Shown piece after piece: positions 55,770 to 64,000 of a stretch of DNA of 64,000 bases (its first letter is position 1; each line of letters opens with the position of its first letter). Under the pieces are notes generated by a model. The model ran no database searches. It was not told the DNA's origin and was given only the letters and a program-made list of their open reading frames with translations. The translations under genes and the position numbers were made by a program. The stretch comes from Alteromonas sp. CI.11.F.A3 (lineage in GTDB: Bacteria > Pseudomonadota > Gammaproteobacteria > Enterobacterales > Alteromonadaceae), in assembly GCF_032925565.1 (NCBI RefSeq), contig NZ_CP136708.1:2976001-3040000 (forward strand), written 5' to 3'.

Positions 55770-56588
55770 ATGCAGTTTTTACTCGATAACATGACGGTAA
55801 TATTATCGTTAATTGGTACAGGCGTGTTCGCCGGATTACTGGCTGGCCTGTTAGGTGTAGGCGGCGGTATTGTTATAGTGCCTGTTCTGTTTTTCTTATT
55901 TCAAGCGCTAGGGGTATCGGCTGAAAGTGCCATGGTGATTGCAACTGCAACATCACTTGCCACAATTGTGCCTACGTCTATTAGCTCTATTCGCGCTCAC
56001 CACAGTAAAGGCAATGTAGATTTTGCCCTACTAAAAGCATGGGCTGTGTTTATCCTAATAGGTGTATTAGCCGGAAGTTACTTAGTAACGGTACTAGACG
56101 CAAACTTCCTAACCTTGATGTTCGGTGTTATTGCCACTTTGTCTGCTATCAACATGTTAGTTGGCAAAAAAGATGCATTGTTTAACGGCCTACCTGGCCG
56201 TGTTGGACAGTCAATTATGGCGGCGTGTATTGGCTTTTTCAGTTCAATGGTTGGCATTGGTGGCGGCACGCTTACCGTCCCTACCCTCACGTTTTGTAAT
56301 TACCCTGCGCACAGAGCAGTAGGTACAGCAGCCGCTGTTGGCCTAATTATATCGCTGCCTGCTGCCATTACACTTTTATTTGTGGGCACTACCCCTGTTG
56401 ACGCGCCGTTCGCTACCTACGGTTACGTTAACCTACTTGGTTTCGCGTGTATTGTTCCGTTAACGGTTATTTTTGCGCCCATTGGTGCAGGCATTGCCAA
56501 TAAGCTAGATGCTGGCCTACTTAAGAAAATTTTCGCTGTTGTTCTCATCATTACTGGCCTGCGCATGCTTGCGCAGGTGTTTATCTAG
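55770..56588 (+). CDS. TauE/SafE-family membrane permease
   Basis: A 272-residue inner-membrane protein with about 8 segments and two homologous halves: AGLLAGLLGVGGGIVIVPVLFF near the start and SSMVGIGGGTLTVPTLTF in the second half, the glycine-rich hallmarks of TauE/SafE exporters. Family members move sulfite, organosulfonates or related anions. Between the hpxW-like gene and the aminotransferase (9-nt gap) it may import a ureide intermediate or export a carboxylate such as oxalate; this is inference. Confidence 0.88.
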   Translation: MQFLLDNMTVILSLIGTGVFAGLLAGLLGVGGGIVIVPVLFFLFQALGVSAESAMVIATATSLATIVPTSISSIRAHHSKGNVDFALLKAWAVFILIGVLAGSYLVTVLDANFLTLMFGVIATLSAINMLVGKKDALFNGLPGRVGQSIMAACIGFFSSMVGIGGGTLTVPTLTFCNYPAHRAVGTAAAVGLIISLPAAITLLFVGTTPVDAPFATYGYVNLLGFACIVPLTVIFAPIGAGIANKLDAGLLKKIFAVVLIITGLRMLAQVFI

Positions 56589-56597
56589 GAGCCTATT

Positions 56598-57833
56598 ATG
56601 ACTGGTTTTACTCCATTAACACCTCCACCGCGCCTTCTAATGGGCCCAGGCCCTATTAATTGCTATCCACGTGTACTGTCTGCCATGTCTACACAACTGG
56701 TTGGCCAATACGACCCAGTAATGACAGGCTACATGAACGAAACCATGGCGCTGTACCGCACGTTATTTAATACCGAAAACCAGCAAACCATGCTGATTGA
56801 CGGTACTTCTCGTGCGGGTATTGAAGCGGTTTTAGTATCGGCTATCGAACCAGGTGATAAGGTACTTGTGCCTATCTTCGGGCGTTTTGGTCATCTATTG
56901 GCTGAAATTGCCGAGCGCGCCGATGCAGAAGTCCACACTATTGAAGTGCCGTGGGGTGAAGTATTTACACCTGAGCAAATTGAAGCAGCTATTAAGAAAG
57001 TTCAACCTAAGCTGTTAGCCATAGTACAAGGCGACACCTCAACCACTATGTTTCAACCGCTTGAAGACATTGGTGCGATTTGTGAAGCTAACGACGTATT
57101 GTTCTATTGTGATGCTACGGCATCGGTTGGTGGTAACCCGCTGGAAGTAGACAAATGGAAACTAGATGCTGTTTCAGTAGGCTTGCAGAAATGTTTAGGC
57201 GGCCCGTCAGGTAGTGCGCCCATTACCATGAGCCAAAAGTTCGTAGATGTAGTGCGCACTCGTCATCATGTAGAAGCGGGTATTCGCGATGCACATCATG
57301 AAAGTGCTCGTGGCCCGAAAATTCGCTCTAACTATTTTGACCTTGGTATGATCATGGATTACTGGGGTGATGAACGCCTAAACCATCATACCGAAGCAGC
57401 GACCATGCTTTATTGCGCACGAGAATGCGCTATTTTGCACCTTGAAGAAGGCCAGCAAAATGTTATTGCACGCCATAAAGTGGCAGGTGATGCCATGTTA
57501 GCTGGTGTGCAAGCGCTAGGCCTTACGCCTTTTGGCGACCTTGCCAATAAAATGAGTAACGTAGTGGGCGTGGTTATACCTGATGGCGTGCACGGCGAAC
57601 AAGTTCGCGAAGACTTATTACTGCGTTTCAACATTGAAATTGGTACTAGCTTTGGCCCTCTTAAAGGGAAAATTTGGCGTATAGGCACTATGGGGTATAA
57701 CGCTCGCCAAGATGCCGTGTTGCACACCCTACAGTCGCTTGAAACCGTATTACGCAAGCAAGGTATGTCGTTACCGGCCGGTGCTGGCGTAGACGCTGCG
57801 CTTGCTGTGTACTCGGGAGCCATGAATGTCTGA
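56598..57833 (+). CDS. pucG: Class V aminotransferase, probable ureidoglycine-glyoxylate aminotransferase
   Basis: A 411-residue PLP enzyme of the alanine-glyoxylate/PucG (HpxJ) branch: LLMGPGPINCYPRVLSAMS at the start, IFGRFGHLLAEIAE, QGDTSTTMFQPL, YCDATASVGGNPLE (PLP Asp) and GLQKCLGGPSGSAP with catalytic Lys198. PucG/HpxJ converts ureidoglycine plus glyoxylate to oxalurate and glycine. TAGGAG lies 8 nt before the ATG. The stop overlaps the start of the amidohydrolase gene by 8 nt, so the two are translationally coupled. Confidence 0.8.
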   Translation: MTGFTPLTPPPRLLMGPGPINCYPRVLSAMSTQLVGQYDPVMTGYMNETMALYRTLFNTENQQTMLIDGTSRAGIEAVLVSAIEPGDKVLVPIFGRFGHLLAEIAERADAEVHTIEVPWGEVFTPEQIEAAIKKVQPKLLAIVQGDTSTTMFQPLEDIGAICEANDVLFYCDATASVGGNPLEVDKWKLDAVSVGLQKCLGGPSGSAPITMSQKFVDVVRTRHHVEAGIRDAHHESARGPKIRSNYFDLGMIMDYWGDERLNHHTEAATMLYCARECAILHLEEGQQNVIARHKVAGDAMLAGVQALGLTPFGDLANKMSNVVGVVIPDGVHGEQVREDLLLRFNIEIGTSFGPLKGKIWRIGTMGYNARQDAVLHTLQSLETVLRKQGMSLPAGAGVDAALAVYSGAMNV

Positions 57834-59058
57834 GTTTTCTGATGCAGCCGCGCTAGTGATGGCGCGCTGCGAAGCGCTAGGTTCATTAAGCCAAAATCCC
57901 ACCTGTTTAGACAGGCGCTATTTAACCGAACAACATAAGTTGGCGAATCAACTTACCTCTGGTTGGATGATAGAAGCAGGCATGACCACGTGGCAAGACA
58001 GCGTGGGTAACATTTGGGGTCGTTACACATCAGCTGTACCTAACGCTCCTCGCTTGATCATTGGAAGTCATCTAGACACCGTGCCCAACGGCGGAAAATA
58101 CGATGGCATGCTAGGTGTGGTTGCACCTGTTACGCTAATGGCTATGTTCAGCGGCGAAAGACACCAATTCCCTTTCCATATCGATATTGTTGGGTTTTGT
58201 GACGAAGAAGGCACACGTTTTGGCACCACGTTATTAGGAAGCCGCGCGTTAACCGGAAAATGGCAAGACGAATGGCGTAGGCTAAAAGACGAAGATGGCA
58301 TTTCTCTAGAAGATGCGATGAAAAACTTTGGGCTAGATTTTGATGCCATTAACAGCGCTGCAATTGCACAGACTGACTTGCTTGGTTACTTAGAACTGCA
58401 TATCGAGCAAGGCCCAGTGTTAGAGCAAGAAAACTTACCGGTAGGTGTGGTGAATGCTATTGCTGGTGCGAAACGCTTTTCGTTAACCGTTACCGGTATG
58501 GCAGGACATGCGGGGACTGTGCCCATGTCGATGCGCCACGACGCATTGTGTGCCAGTGCCGAAATGATTTTGGCGGTAGAGTCTATTAGTCAGCAGCGCC
58601 CTGGTGTTGTGGCTACCGTAGGTAAAATTGAGAACGCCCCTAATGGTGTTAATGTGATTTCAGGTAGATGCCAGTTCTCTTTAGATATTCGAAGTGAAGA
58701 AGACCCGCTCAGAGAAGCCGCATTGGCAGAGATTTTGCAGAAAATCAACGACATTGCTGTACTACGCAATGTGGAATTAAAGATAGAGCAAACGCACAGT
58801 GCGCCAGCGGTACATTGTGATAGTGCGCTACAAAATACATTGCTTAAAGGTGTAACTGAAGCTGGGATCGTACCCAAAGTACTGGCCTCGGGTGCAGGGC
58901 ATGATGCAATGGCAATGGCTGAAATATGCCCTGTTGCCATGCTATTCACACGCTGTAAAGGTGGTATTAGTCATCATCCGGCTGAGTCAATCACTACAGA
59001 CGATGTTGCCGCGAGCTTAGCGGTAATGCACCACAGTCTTCGCAAGTTAAAGTACTAA
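57826..59058 (+). CDS. allC: M20-family allantoate amidohydrolase
   Basis: A 410-residue dinuclear metal hydrolase. Visible ligands: His82 (GSHLDTVPNGG), Asp93, Glu127/128 (FCDEEGTRFG), His192 (ELHIEQGP) and a late His (GGISHHPAE). The lid domain has GMAGHAGTVPMSMRHDAL. The HIEQGP and GTRFG motifs mark the allantoate/ureidoglycolate/carbamoyl-amino-acid hydrolase group. Context (ureidoglycine aminotransferase next to it) argues for allantoate to ureidoglycine, urea branch as in HpxK/AllC. A carbamoyl-amino-acid amidohydrolase is the alternative. Confidence 0.85.
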   Translation: MSEFSDAAALVMARCEALGSLSQNPTCLDRRYLTEQHKLANQLTSGWMIEAGMTTWQDSVGNIWGRYTSAVPNAPRLIIGSHLDTVPNGGKYDGMLGVVAPVTLMAMFSGERHQFPFHIDIVGFCDEEGTRFGTTLLGSRALTGKWQDEWRRLKDEDGISLEDAMKNFGLDFDAINSAAIAQTDLLGYLELHIEQGPVLEQENLPVGVVNAIAGAKRFSLTVTGMAGHAGTVPMSMRHDALCASAEMILAVESISQQRPGVVATVGKIENAPNGVNVISGRCQFSLDIRSEEDPLREAALAEILQKINDIAVLRNVELKIEQTHSAPAVHCDSALQNTLLKGVTEAGIVPKVLASGAGHDAMAMAEICPVAMLFTRCKGGISHHPAESITTDDVAASLAVMHHSLRKLKY

Positions 59059-59147
59059 GACTCGCTTTGGTGCTTTGTTATGGGGCTTACGCTAACCCTC
59101 ACCTTTAAGTGCAATTCGTTGAATGATAAGAAACAGGTATAAGTAAG

Positions 59148-59513
59148 ATGAAGATAGCAAGGATTTATAATGACGATGAAGGTAAGAGCCACTTTGGTGA
59201 AATCGATATTCCGCTAAAAGATGGCGGCCCTATTGGTCTATTGTCAGAAAAGTTTGGCGCCGATAAAATTATCTTTAGAGAAACTCCCGCAGACTATGAC
59301 TTTAAATGGCATCCTGCGCCAGCACGCCAGCTTCTTTTTATCTTAAAAGGTCGTGCGGAATTTACGGTTTCTAACGGTGAGCGCCACGTATTTGGGTCTG
59401 GTGATGTTATTTTACTGGAAGACACTGAAGGTGAAGGGCACTGCTCAAAAGCCATGTATAACGAAGTGCGTCATTCTATCTTTGTTACGCTAGACGAAGG
59501 TGTTGAATTCTAA
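59148..59513 (+). CDS. Single-domain cupin protein
   Basis: A 121-residue cupin: FKWHPAPARQLLFILKGRAEFTVSNGERHVFGSGDVILLEDTEGEGHCSKAM is a recognisable double-stranded beta-helix with His and Glu positions. It ends the plus-strand run and is followed 29 nt later by a terminator. Placed in a ureide cluster it might act on ureidoglycolate or ureidoglycine, but ureidoglycine aminohydrolases are bicupins, so the function is unassigned. Confidence 0.75.
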   Translation: MKIARIYNDDEGKSHFGEIDIPLKDGGPIGLLSEKFGADKIIFRETPADYDFKWHPAPARQLLFILKGRAEFTVSNGERHVFGSGDVILLEDTEGEGHCSKAMYNEVRHSIFVTLDEGVEF

Positions 59514-59541
59514 TAGCTTTCATCGCCTTGCTGTTAATTTG

Positions 59542-59570
59542 AGCGCGTCATATTGGCGCGCTTTTCGTTT
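59542..59570 (+). terminator. Terminator after the ureide gene run
   Basis: AGCGCG ... CGCGCT stem (59542-59547 with 59557-59562, about 9-nt loop) followed by TTTTCGTTT. A second palindrome GCACCAA-C-TTGGTGC lies directly after it (59575-59589). Confidence 0.6.
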
Positions 59571-59738
59571 TAAGGCACCAACTTGGTGCGCGCCACATTT
59601 TAACCTTTATTCTTCCCGCATCTATTTTAACTAAAAATATCTGTTTATCATTGAGTTAACCTTCTTATTGAGCATGGACTAACTGGTCAGCTTCTTGCAA
59701 ACCACCCGCATTATAATTTCAATACTGCTGTAGTACTC

Positions 59739-61226
59739 ATGCGTTTGCGACTTACCTTTTTACCTTTCTATCTTGTTGTATTTATCTCTCTTTCCAGTTT
59801 TGCCTATAAAAGCGTTGCTGCATCAAGTGCGGTTGCTGATTCTTCCCCTTCTAATTCTTCATTTTCTATGCCGTTGTGGTTTGAAGATTTCAAAAAAACC
59901 GCCTCGCCACGCCAGATGTATCAATTTTTACACGCCATGCCAAAAGGAGGTGATTTACATCACCACTTGTCGGGTTCAGGGTTTAGCGAATGGTGGTATG
60001 AACTCGGTTCAGATCCTACAAAAAATGGCGGTTATACCTATTACACCCAAGTGAACAATAGAAAGTGCAAGTCAGACAAACCCCAGTCAGATAATCAAAA
60101 TCCACTACGCTTTCACACCATCAGTGAAACCACATGGGTGACGCTTCCTGATTGTCTGCAACAAAACTATACCGAATTAGCGTTGCTTAACGAAGATCAG
60201 AAGCAAGATTTTATGGATAGTATTCGGCTGCATACGCCCTCAGAAGGGCGAGACGAATTTTTCTCTACACATTGGCAACGGCTAAATGAATTAACCGCCA
60301 ACCCCATACTGGTTTCAAAAATATTGCTTCGCAATATGCAGGAATATCAAAAAGAAAACCTACAATATTTAGAGACGCAAGTGAATGTACGCTATGCGAA
60401 AAAACCCGACGGAAGCCCCTACTCTCCAGATGAAGCATTAGCAGTTTATACCGACATGCTTGCCAGCGAAGAAGCACAAGCCACACAGGTTACGGTTCGC
60501 TTGCAGTATGCATTAGTGCGCTTTTTGCCCGACGCGGAAGCACAGCTGGAATGGATTTATGACTTTGTAGATAAGCATAGAGATATTTATGTCGGCATAA
60601 ACTTGGTGGGAAGAGAAGATGATAAAAATGGGCAGCCCACGCGTTTTGCATCAACACTGCGAAAGCTTCGTGCAAAGTATCCCAAAATTTTGTTGGCCTT
60701 TCATGCAGGCGAATCAGAAACCGCCGACTCGAACGTGCGCGACACCTTATTACTTGGTGCAGAGCGTATTGGGCACGGGTTAAATACCATTTTTGATCCA
60801 GATACTTTATTGCTAATGAGAAACAGCCATTACCTTATAGAAATTAATCTTATTTCAAATTTACTGTTAGATTATCTACCTAATTACGACAGCCACCCGT
60901 TTCCAGAATATCTACGTACCGGTATTCCTACCGCGTTATCTACTGATGATCGCGGAATGTTCGATTCCACTTTAACCGACGAATTTTATATCGCGGTAAC
61001 CCAATTTAACTTGAGCTGGGAAGAACTGCTCAACCTGGGTATCAACAGCTTGCAGTACAGCTTTTTACAACCGGATGTTAAAGCACAGCAACTCGCTTTA
61101 TATCATCAACGGGTGGCTGAATTTGAAAACCAAGTTGCGTCAGATACCGTGCCTACCCAAACCCCGACGTTTCGCGCATTCATCTGTACATTTGAAAGCC
61201 AACTGTGCAGCGGCGATAAGGACTGA
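59739..61226 (+). CDS. Exported adenosine deaminase
   Basis: A 495-residue adenosine deaminase-family enzyme with an N-terminal signal peptide (residues 1-28). The active site is intact: GGDLHHHLSGS (metal His74, His76), FHAGESETADS, ERIGHGLNTIF and ALSTDDRGMFDSTLTDEF. It would deaminate adenosine or deoxyadenosine outside the cytoplasm. Length (about 465 mature) exceeds the cytosolic 330-residue Add and matches larger secreted forms. It is 2 nt before the NCS2 permease gene, so uptake of the product base or nucleoside is implied. Confidence 0.88.
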   Translation: MRLRLTFLPFYLVVFISLSSFAYKSVAASSAVADSSPSNSSFSMPLWFEDFKKTASPRQMYQFLHAMPKGGDLHHHLSGSGFSEWWYELGSDPTKNGGYTYYTQVNNRKCKSDKPQSDNQNPLRFHTISETTWVTLPDCLQQNYTELALLNEDQKQDFMDSIRLHTPSEGRDEFFSTHWQRLNELTANPILVSKILLRNMQEYQKENLQYLETQVNVRYAKKPDGSPYSPDEALAVYTDMLASEEAQATQVTVRLQYALVRFLPDAEAQLEWIYDFVDKHRDIYVGINLVGREDDKNGQPTRFASTLRKLRAKYPKILLAFHAGESETADSNVRDTLLLGAERIGHGLNTIFDPDTLLLMRNSHYLIEINLISNLLLDYLPNYDSHPFPEYLRTGIPTALSTDDRGMFDSTLTDEFYIAVTQFNLSWEELLNLGINSLQYSFLQPDVKAQQLALYHQRVAEFENQVASDTVPTQTPTFRAFICTFESQLCSGDKD

Positions 61227-61228
61227 TC

Positions 61229-62608
61229 ATGCAAGAACAACATCAAGATTTACTTTATGGTTTGCACGATAAACCCAATGCGGTGGCGTGCTTAACCGCC
61301 GCGTTTCAGCACATGCTAGCGAGTTTTATAGGGGTGATAACCCCAACGTTAATTATCTCTGCCACTTTAGGGCTTACAGAGCATACTGCTTACCTTATTT
61401 GTATGGCGCTTTTTGTCAGTGGTGTGGGTACCTTTATCCAGACTAAAAAATTCGGCCCTGTAGGCAGTGGCCTAGTGGCTATACAAGGGACCAGCTTTGC
61501 GTTTATTAGTGCGTTACTTTTAGCGGGTATGAAAGTAAAAAATGAGGGTGGAAGTAGCGAAGAAATATTGTCACTTCTATTTGGTCTTACGTTAGCGGGC
61601 GCGGTAGTTGAGGTGGTGTTTAGTTTATTCGTTACCCAGCTAAAGCGCATTATTACACCGCTGACTACCGGTATTGTGATTACCGCCATTGGCTTATCTC
61701 TGATTAACGTAGGAATGACGGATTTAGCCGGTGGATTTAACGCTGAATCTTTTGCAAGTTTAGACAATTTAGGTTTAGGGGTAAGCGTTTTACTCATTAT
61801 TGTATTTTTAAATGCGTCGAATAATCATTGGGTACGGCTGTCGGCCATTTTTGTAGGAATGACGTTGGGCACTGCCTATGTGTGGATCACTAAAGGTTTA
61901 GACTTTTCTCACCTACATAACTTGCCTGCCATTGCCGTTCCACAGCCCTTTGCCTTTGGCATTAGCTTCGACATTACCTTGTTTTTACCCATTGCACTTA
62001 TCTACTTATTTACCGCAATTGAAACCGCGGGCGATTTAACCGCGAATAGCCTGTTTTGCAAAGAGCCTGTGTCTGGCCCGCTTTACTTATCTCGTATTAA
62101 AGGCGGTATTTTGGGCGACGGACTTAATTCTATGATTGCTGGCGCCTTTAATACGTTTCCCAACACCACCTTTGGCCAAAACAACGGGGTTATTCAGCTT
62201 ACCGGTATTGCGAGTAGAAAAGTGGGTTTCTTTGTGGCGGGCATGTTTGTTTTTGTTGGCCTATTCCCTGTGGTAGGTGGTGTGCTGCAAGCTATCCCTA
62301 AGCCGGTGTTAGGAGGGGCAACCTTAGTGATGTTTGCCATGGTGGCTGTGGGTGGTTTAAAGCTACTTGCTAGCTACGCGTTAGATAGAAGAAGTAGCTT
62401 AATTACCGCGTGTGCTTTGGGTATGAGTATTGGTGTAATGATGGTACCCAGTGCGCTATCTCAGCTTCCTACTTGGTTGGAAAACGTTTTACTCTCTCCT
62501 GTCACGTCTGCGGGGCTAACCGCTATTATTTTAGATCTTACTTTGCCCAGTGCACCGCAAAAAGCAACACAGAATATACCGAAAGCAGCAACAAATATGC
62601 ACGGCTAA
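61229..62608 (+). CDS. NCS2-family purine/xanthine permease
   Basis: A 459-residue proton-coupled nucleobase transporter with about 14 segments. Signature regions: HMLASFIGVITPTLI, FGPVGSGLVAIQGTSFAF, IALIYLFTAIETAGDLTANS and NTFPNTTFGQNNGVIQLTGIASR, the classical NCS2 motif of xanthine/uric acid carriers. AAGGAC lies 7 nt before the ATG and the gap to the deaminase gene is only 2 nt. Substrate is probably xanthine, uric acid or hypoxanthine. Confidence 0.92.
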   Translation: MQEQHQDLLYGLHDKPNAVACLTAAFQHMLASFIGVITPTLIISATLGLTEHTAYLICMALFVSGVGTFIQTKKFGPVGSGLVAIQGTSFAFISALLLAGMKVKNEGGSSEEILSLLFGLTLAGAVVEVVFSLFVTQLKRIITPLTTGIVITAIGLSLINVGMTDLAGGFNAESFASLDNLGLGVSVLLIIVFLNASNNHWVRLSAIFVGMTLGTAYVWITKGLDFSHLHNLPAIAVPQPFAFGISFDITLFLPIALIYLFTAIETAGDLTANSLFCKEPVSGPLYLSRIKGGILGDGLNSMIAGAFNTFPNTTFGQNNGVIQLTGIASRKVGFFVAGMFVFVGLFPVVGGVLQAIPKPVLGGATLVMFAMVAVGGLKLLASYALDRRSSLITACALGMSIGVMMVPSALSQLPTWLENVLLSPVTSAGLTAIILDLTLPSAPQKATQNIPKAATNMHG

Positions 62609-62650
62609 GAGTAAAGGGCAAATTTGGTGCAACATTCACGTTAACCATCA

Positions 62651-62680
62651 CAATGCTGGTGCAGAGATCCACCAGCATTG
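62651..62680 (+). terminator. Terminator-like hairpin after the permease gene
   Basis: CAATGCTGGTG, loop CAGAGATC, CACCAGCATTG: an 11-bp perfect stem 43 nt after the stop, followed by TTTCACTTCACATTTT, a weak U-tract. Confidence 0.65.
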
Positions 62681-62871
62681 TTTCACTTCACATTTTAATA
62701 ACATTGACGCGTTTCCCCATTTTGAAAAAGTTCAATTAAATCATAAATTTAAATTTATTTAATTTCCTGACCAACTGGACAAGAAGATGGCACTCATTGT
62801 GCTATTACCCAGACAGAAAAATAAAAAAGTATAAAAGGCCTTTTTAAAGGCTATTAAAAATAGAGGAAACC

Positions 62872-64000
62872 ATGATTAACACTACATTCAAACTAAACCC
62901 ATTCGCCCGTGCGCTGGCATTCGGTCTGACGTTGTCAGTGCCTTCAATTGCACTTGCACAAGACGCTGAATCTGCGCCGAAAGACGCTGACGTTGAAAAA
63001 ATTGAAGTAACAGGGTCGCTGGGCAGTTTGCCTGGTCAAGATGTTGAATCAGTTTTTGGTTTTGGAAAATCAATTCTTGAAACGCCGCGTTCTGCATCAA
63101 CGATTTCTCAAGAACAAATGGAGCGTTTCAACGTTTCAGATATTGATGAACTAGTGGCATTTGCACCTGGTACATTTACCCAATCATTCTTTGGTGTTGC
63201 AGGCTCACTTGATGTACGTGGTACACCTGGTGAAACCTATTTTCGTGGCGTTAAACGCCTAGATAACCCAGGTAACTACCCAACGCCAATTGGTGCTTCA
63301 AGCCGAATTGATATTGTTCGTGGCCCAGCGTCTCCTATTTATGGCCCGTCTAAGATTGGTGGTTACTTAAACTTTAACCCTAAATCTGCTCGTGCATCTT
63401 CTGGTCAGTATTTAGAGAAGCCTGAAGGTGCAATCTCTTATACTACGGGTTCGTGGGATAAGAGCGTGTTAACTGCAGAGGTTGGTGGTCCAGCACAGGT
63501 TGGCGACAAAACAGTAGGATATTACCTGTACGGTGAAGTAGAAAATTCAGATAGCTATTATGAAAATACGCAAACTGATCAAACCATTCTACAAGCCGCG
63601 TTCAACATCGATATTACTGATAACCTTCGTGTTGAATTTGGTGGTATGTACCACGATTACGACGGCAACCAAGTTGCTGGTTGGAACCGTTTAACACAAG
63701 ACCTAATTGACGACGGCACTTATATTACCGGTACTGCTCAATCGCTTGATACTGACGGCGACGGTTCAATTAGTCATGAAGAGTATGGTGCAGTAAACAT
63801 TGCGGGTAACAGCTTCTTCTACGTTCCTGGCGCTGCATTTACCGATGATGAAGCAACTGCCCTAATGGCACTTGAAAACGTTGGTACGACTACCCTAAAC
63901 GGTAGCCAAGTATTGGTTGCACCAGACGACCAACTGGGCAACGAAGCGATTACCTTTTACTTCGACACTATTTACTACGCAGACAACTGGGAAGTTCGTA
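62872..64000 (+). CDS. TonB-dependent outer-membrane receptor (partial)
   Basis: A frame from ATG 62872 runs out of the window (376 residues). Signal peptide ending SIALAQ, TonB-box-like segment DVEKIEVTGS, plug domain (FGFGKSILETPRSASTISQEQM, DELVAFAPGTFT, YFRGVKR, RIDIVRGPASPIYGPSKIGGYLNFNP) and the first barrel strands. AGAGGAAA lies upstream of the ATG. Residues 293-304 form a canonical EF-hand loop inside the barrel region. Location after the deaminase and permease suggests uptake of a purine-related compound, unproven. Not a closed frame, so it was translated by hand. Confidence 0.93.
   Translation, partial: MINTTFKLNPFARALAFGLTLSVPSIALAQDAESAPKDADVEKIEVTGSLGSLPGQDVESVFGFGKSILETPRSASTISQEQMERFNVSDIDELVAFAPGTFTQSFFGVAGSLDVRGTPGETYFRGVKRLDNPGNYPTPIGASSRIDIVRGPASPIYGPSKIGGYLNFNPKSARASSGQYLEKPEGAISYTTGSWDKSVLTAEVGGPAQVGDKTVGYYLYGEVENSDSYYENTQTDQTILQAAFNIDITDNLRVEFGGMYHDYDGNQVAGWNRLTQDLIDDGTYITGTAQSLDTDGDGSISHEEYGAVNIAGNSFFYVPGAAFTDDEATALMALENVGTTTLNGSQVLVAPDDQLGNEAITFYFDTIYYADNWEVR

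Overview
The window looks like a chromosomal segment of a marine gammaproteobacterium of the Alteromonadaceae (Alteromonas or a close relative). This is inferred from the gammaproteobacterial translation cluster thrS-infC-rpmI-rplT / pheS-pheT with an AUU-started infC, from folM next to a DUF3080-like lipoprotein, and from protein sequences close to the E. coli versions of ThrS, IF3, L20, L35 and PheS. No genome or database comparison could be run. No rRNA, tRNA, CRISPR array, transposase or integrase was seen.

Layout: (1) 1-3330, minus strand: pheT (cut by the window edge) and pheS. (2) 3.6-41.1 kb: a large exopolysaccharide (EPS) locus lying between pheS and rplT, genes that are usually adjacent. 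Its variable part (3.6-27.6 kb, visibly AT-rich) holds a hexapeptide acetyltransferase, three AT3-SGNH acyltransferases, a fourth AT3 acyltransferase, two GT2 and four GT4 glycosyltransferases, a Wzx-type flippase, a Wzy-like polymerase, a sulfotransferase, a secreted beta-helix lipoprotein and a PEP-CTERM-like protein. Its core part (28-41.1 kb) holds lapG-lapD, a small secreted protein, a second Wzy/ligase-like protein, a VpsP-like protein, a CpsB-type phosphatase, the Wzc kinase, a Wza-type exporter, an outer-membrane beta-barrel and the initiating phosphoglycosyltransferase. (3) 41.4-45.7 kb: a lipoprotein, then rplT, rpmI, infC and thrS on the minus strand. (4) 46.2-50.4 kb: folM, a DUF3080-like lipoprotein, an MscS channel and a CPBP protease. 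(5) 50.8-64 kb: a purine/ureide catabolism region: RpiR-family regulator, DUF924 protein, amidase, HpxW-like Ntn-hydrolase, TauE permease, ureidoglycine-type aminotransferase, allantoate amidohydrolase, cupin, exported adenosine deaminase, NCS2 permease and the start of a TonB-dependent receptor.

How it works together: the EPS locus has a full Wzx/Wzy assembly line (initiation, glycosyl transfer, acylation and sulfation, flipping, polymerisation, export). Embedded in it is a LapG/LapD c-di-GMP-controlled protease pair, but no recognisable LapA adhesin or LapEBC secretion system. Two secreted proteins of the locus share a domain with a dialanine at the same aligned position, so they are candidate LapG substrates. 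Two 17-bp palindromes matching the HexR operator consensus (from memory) sit at key intergenic regions. Region 5 reads as a pathway from nucleosides and purines through allantoate and ureidoglycine to oxamate, resembling the Klebsiella hpx route but with different accessory genes. Many intergenic gaps in regions 4-5 contain short tandem repeats.
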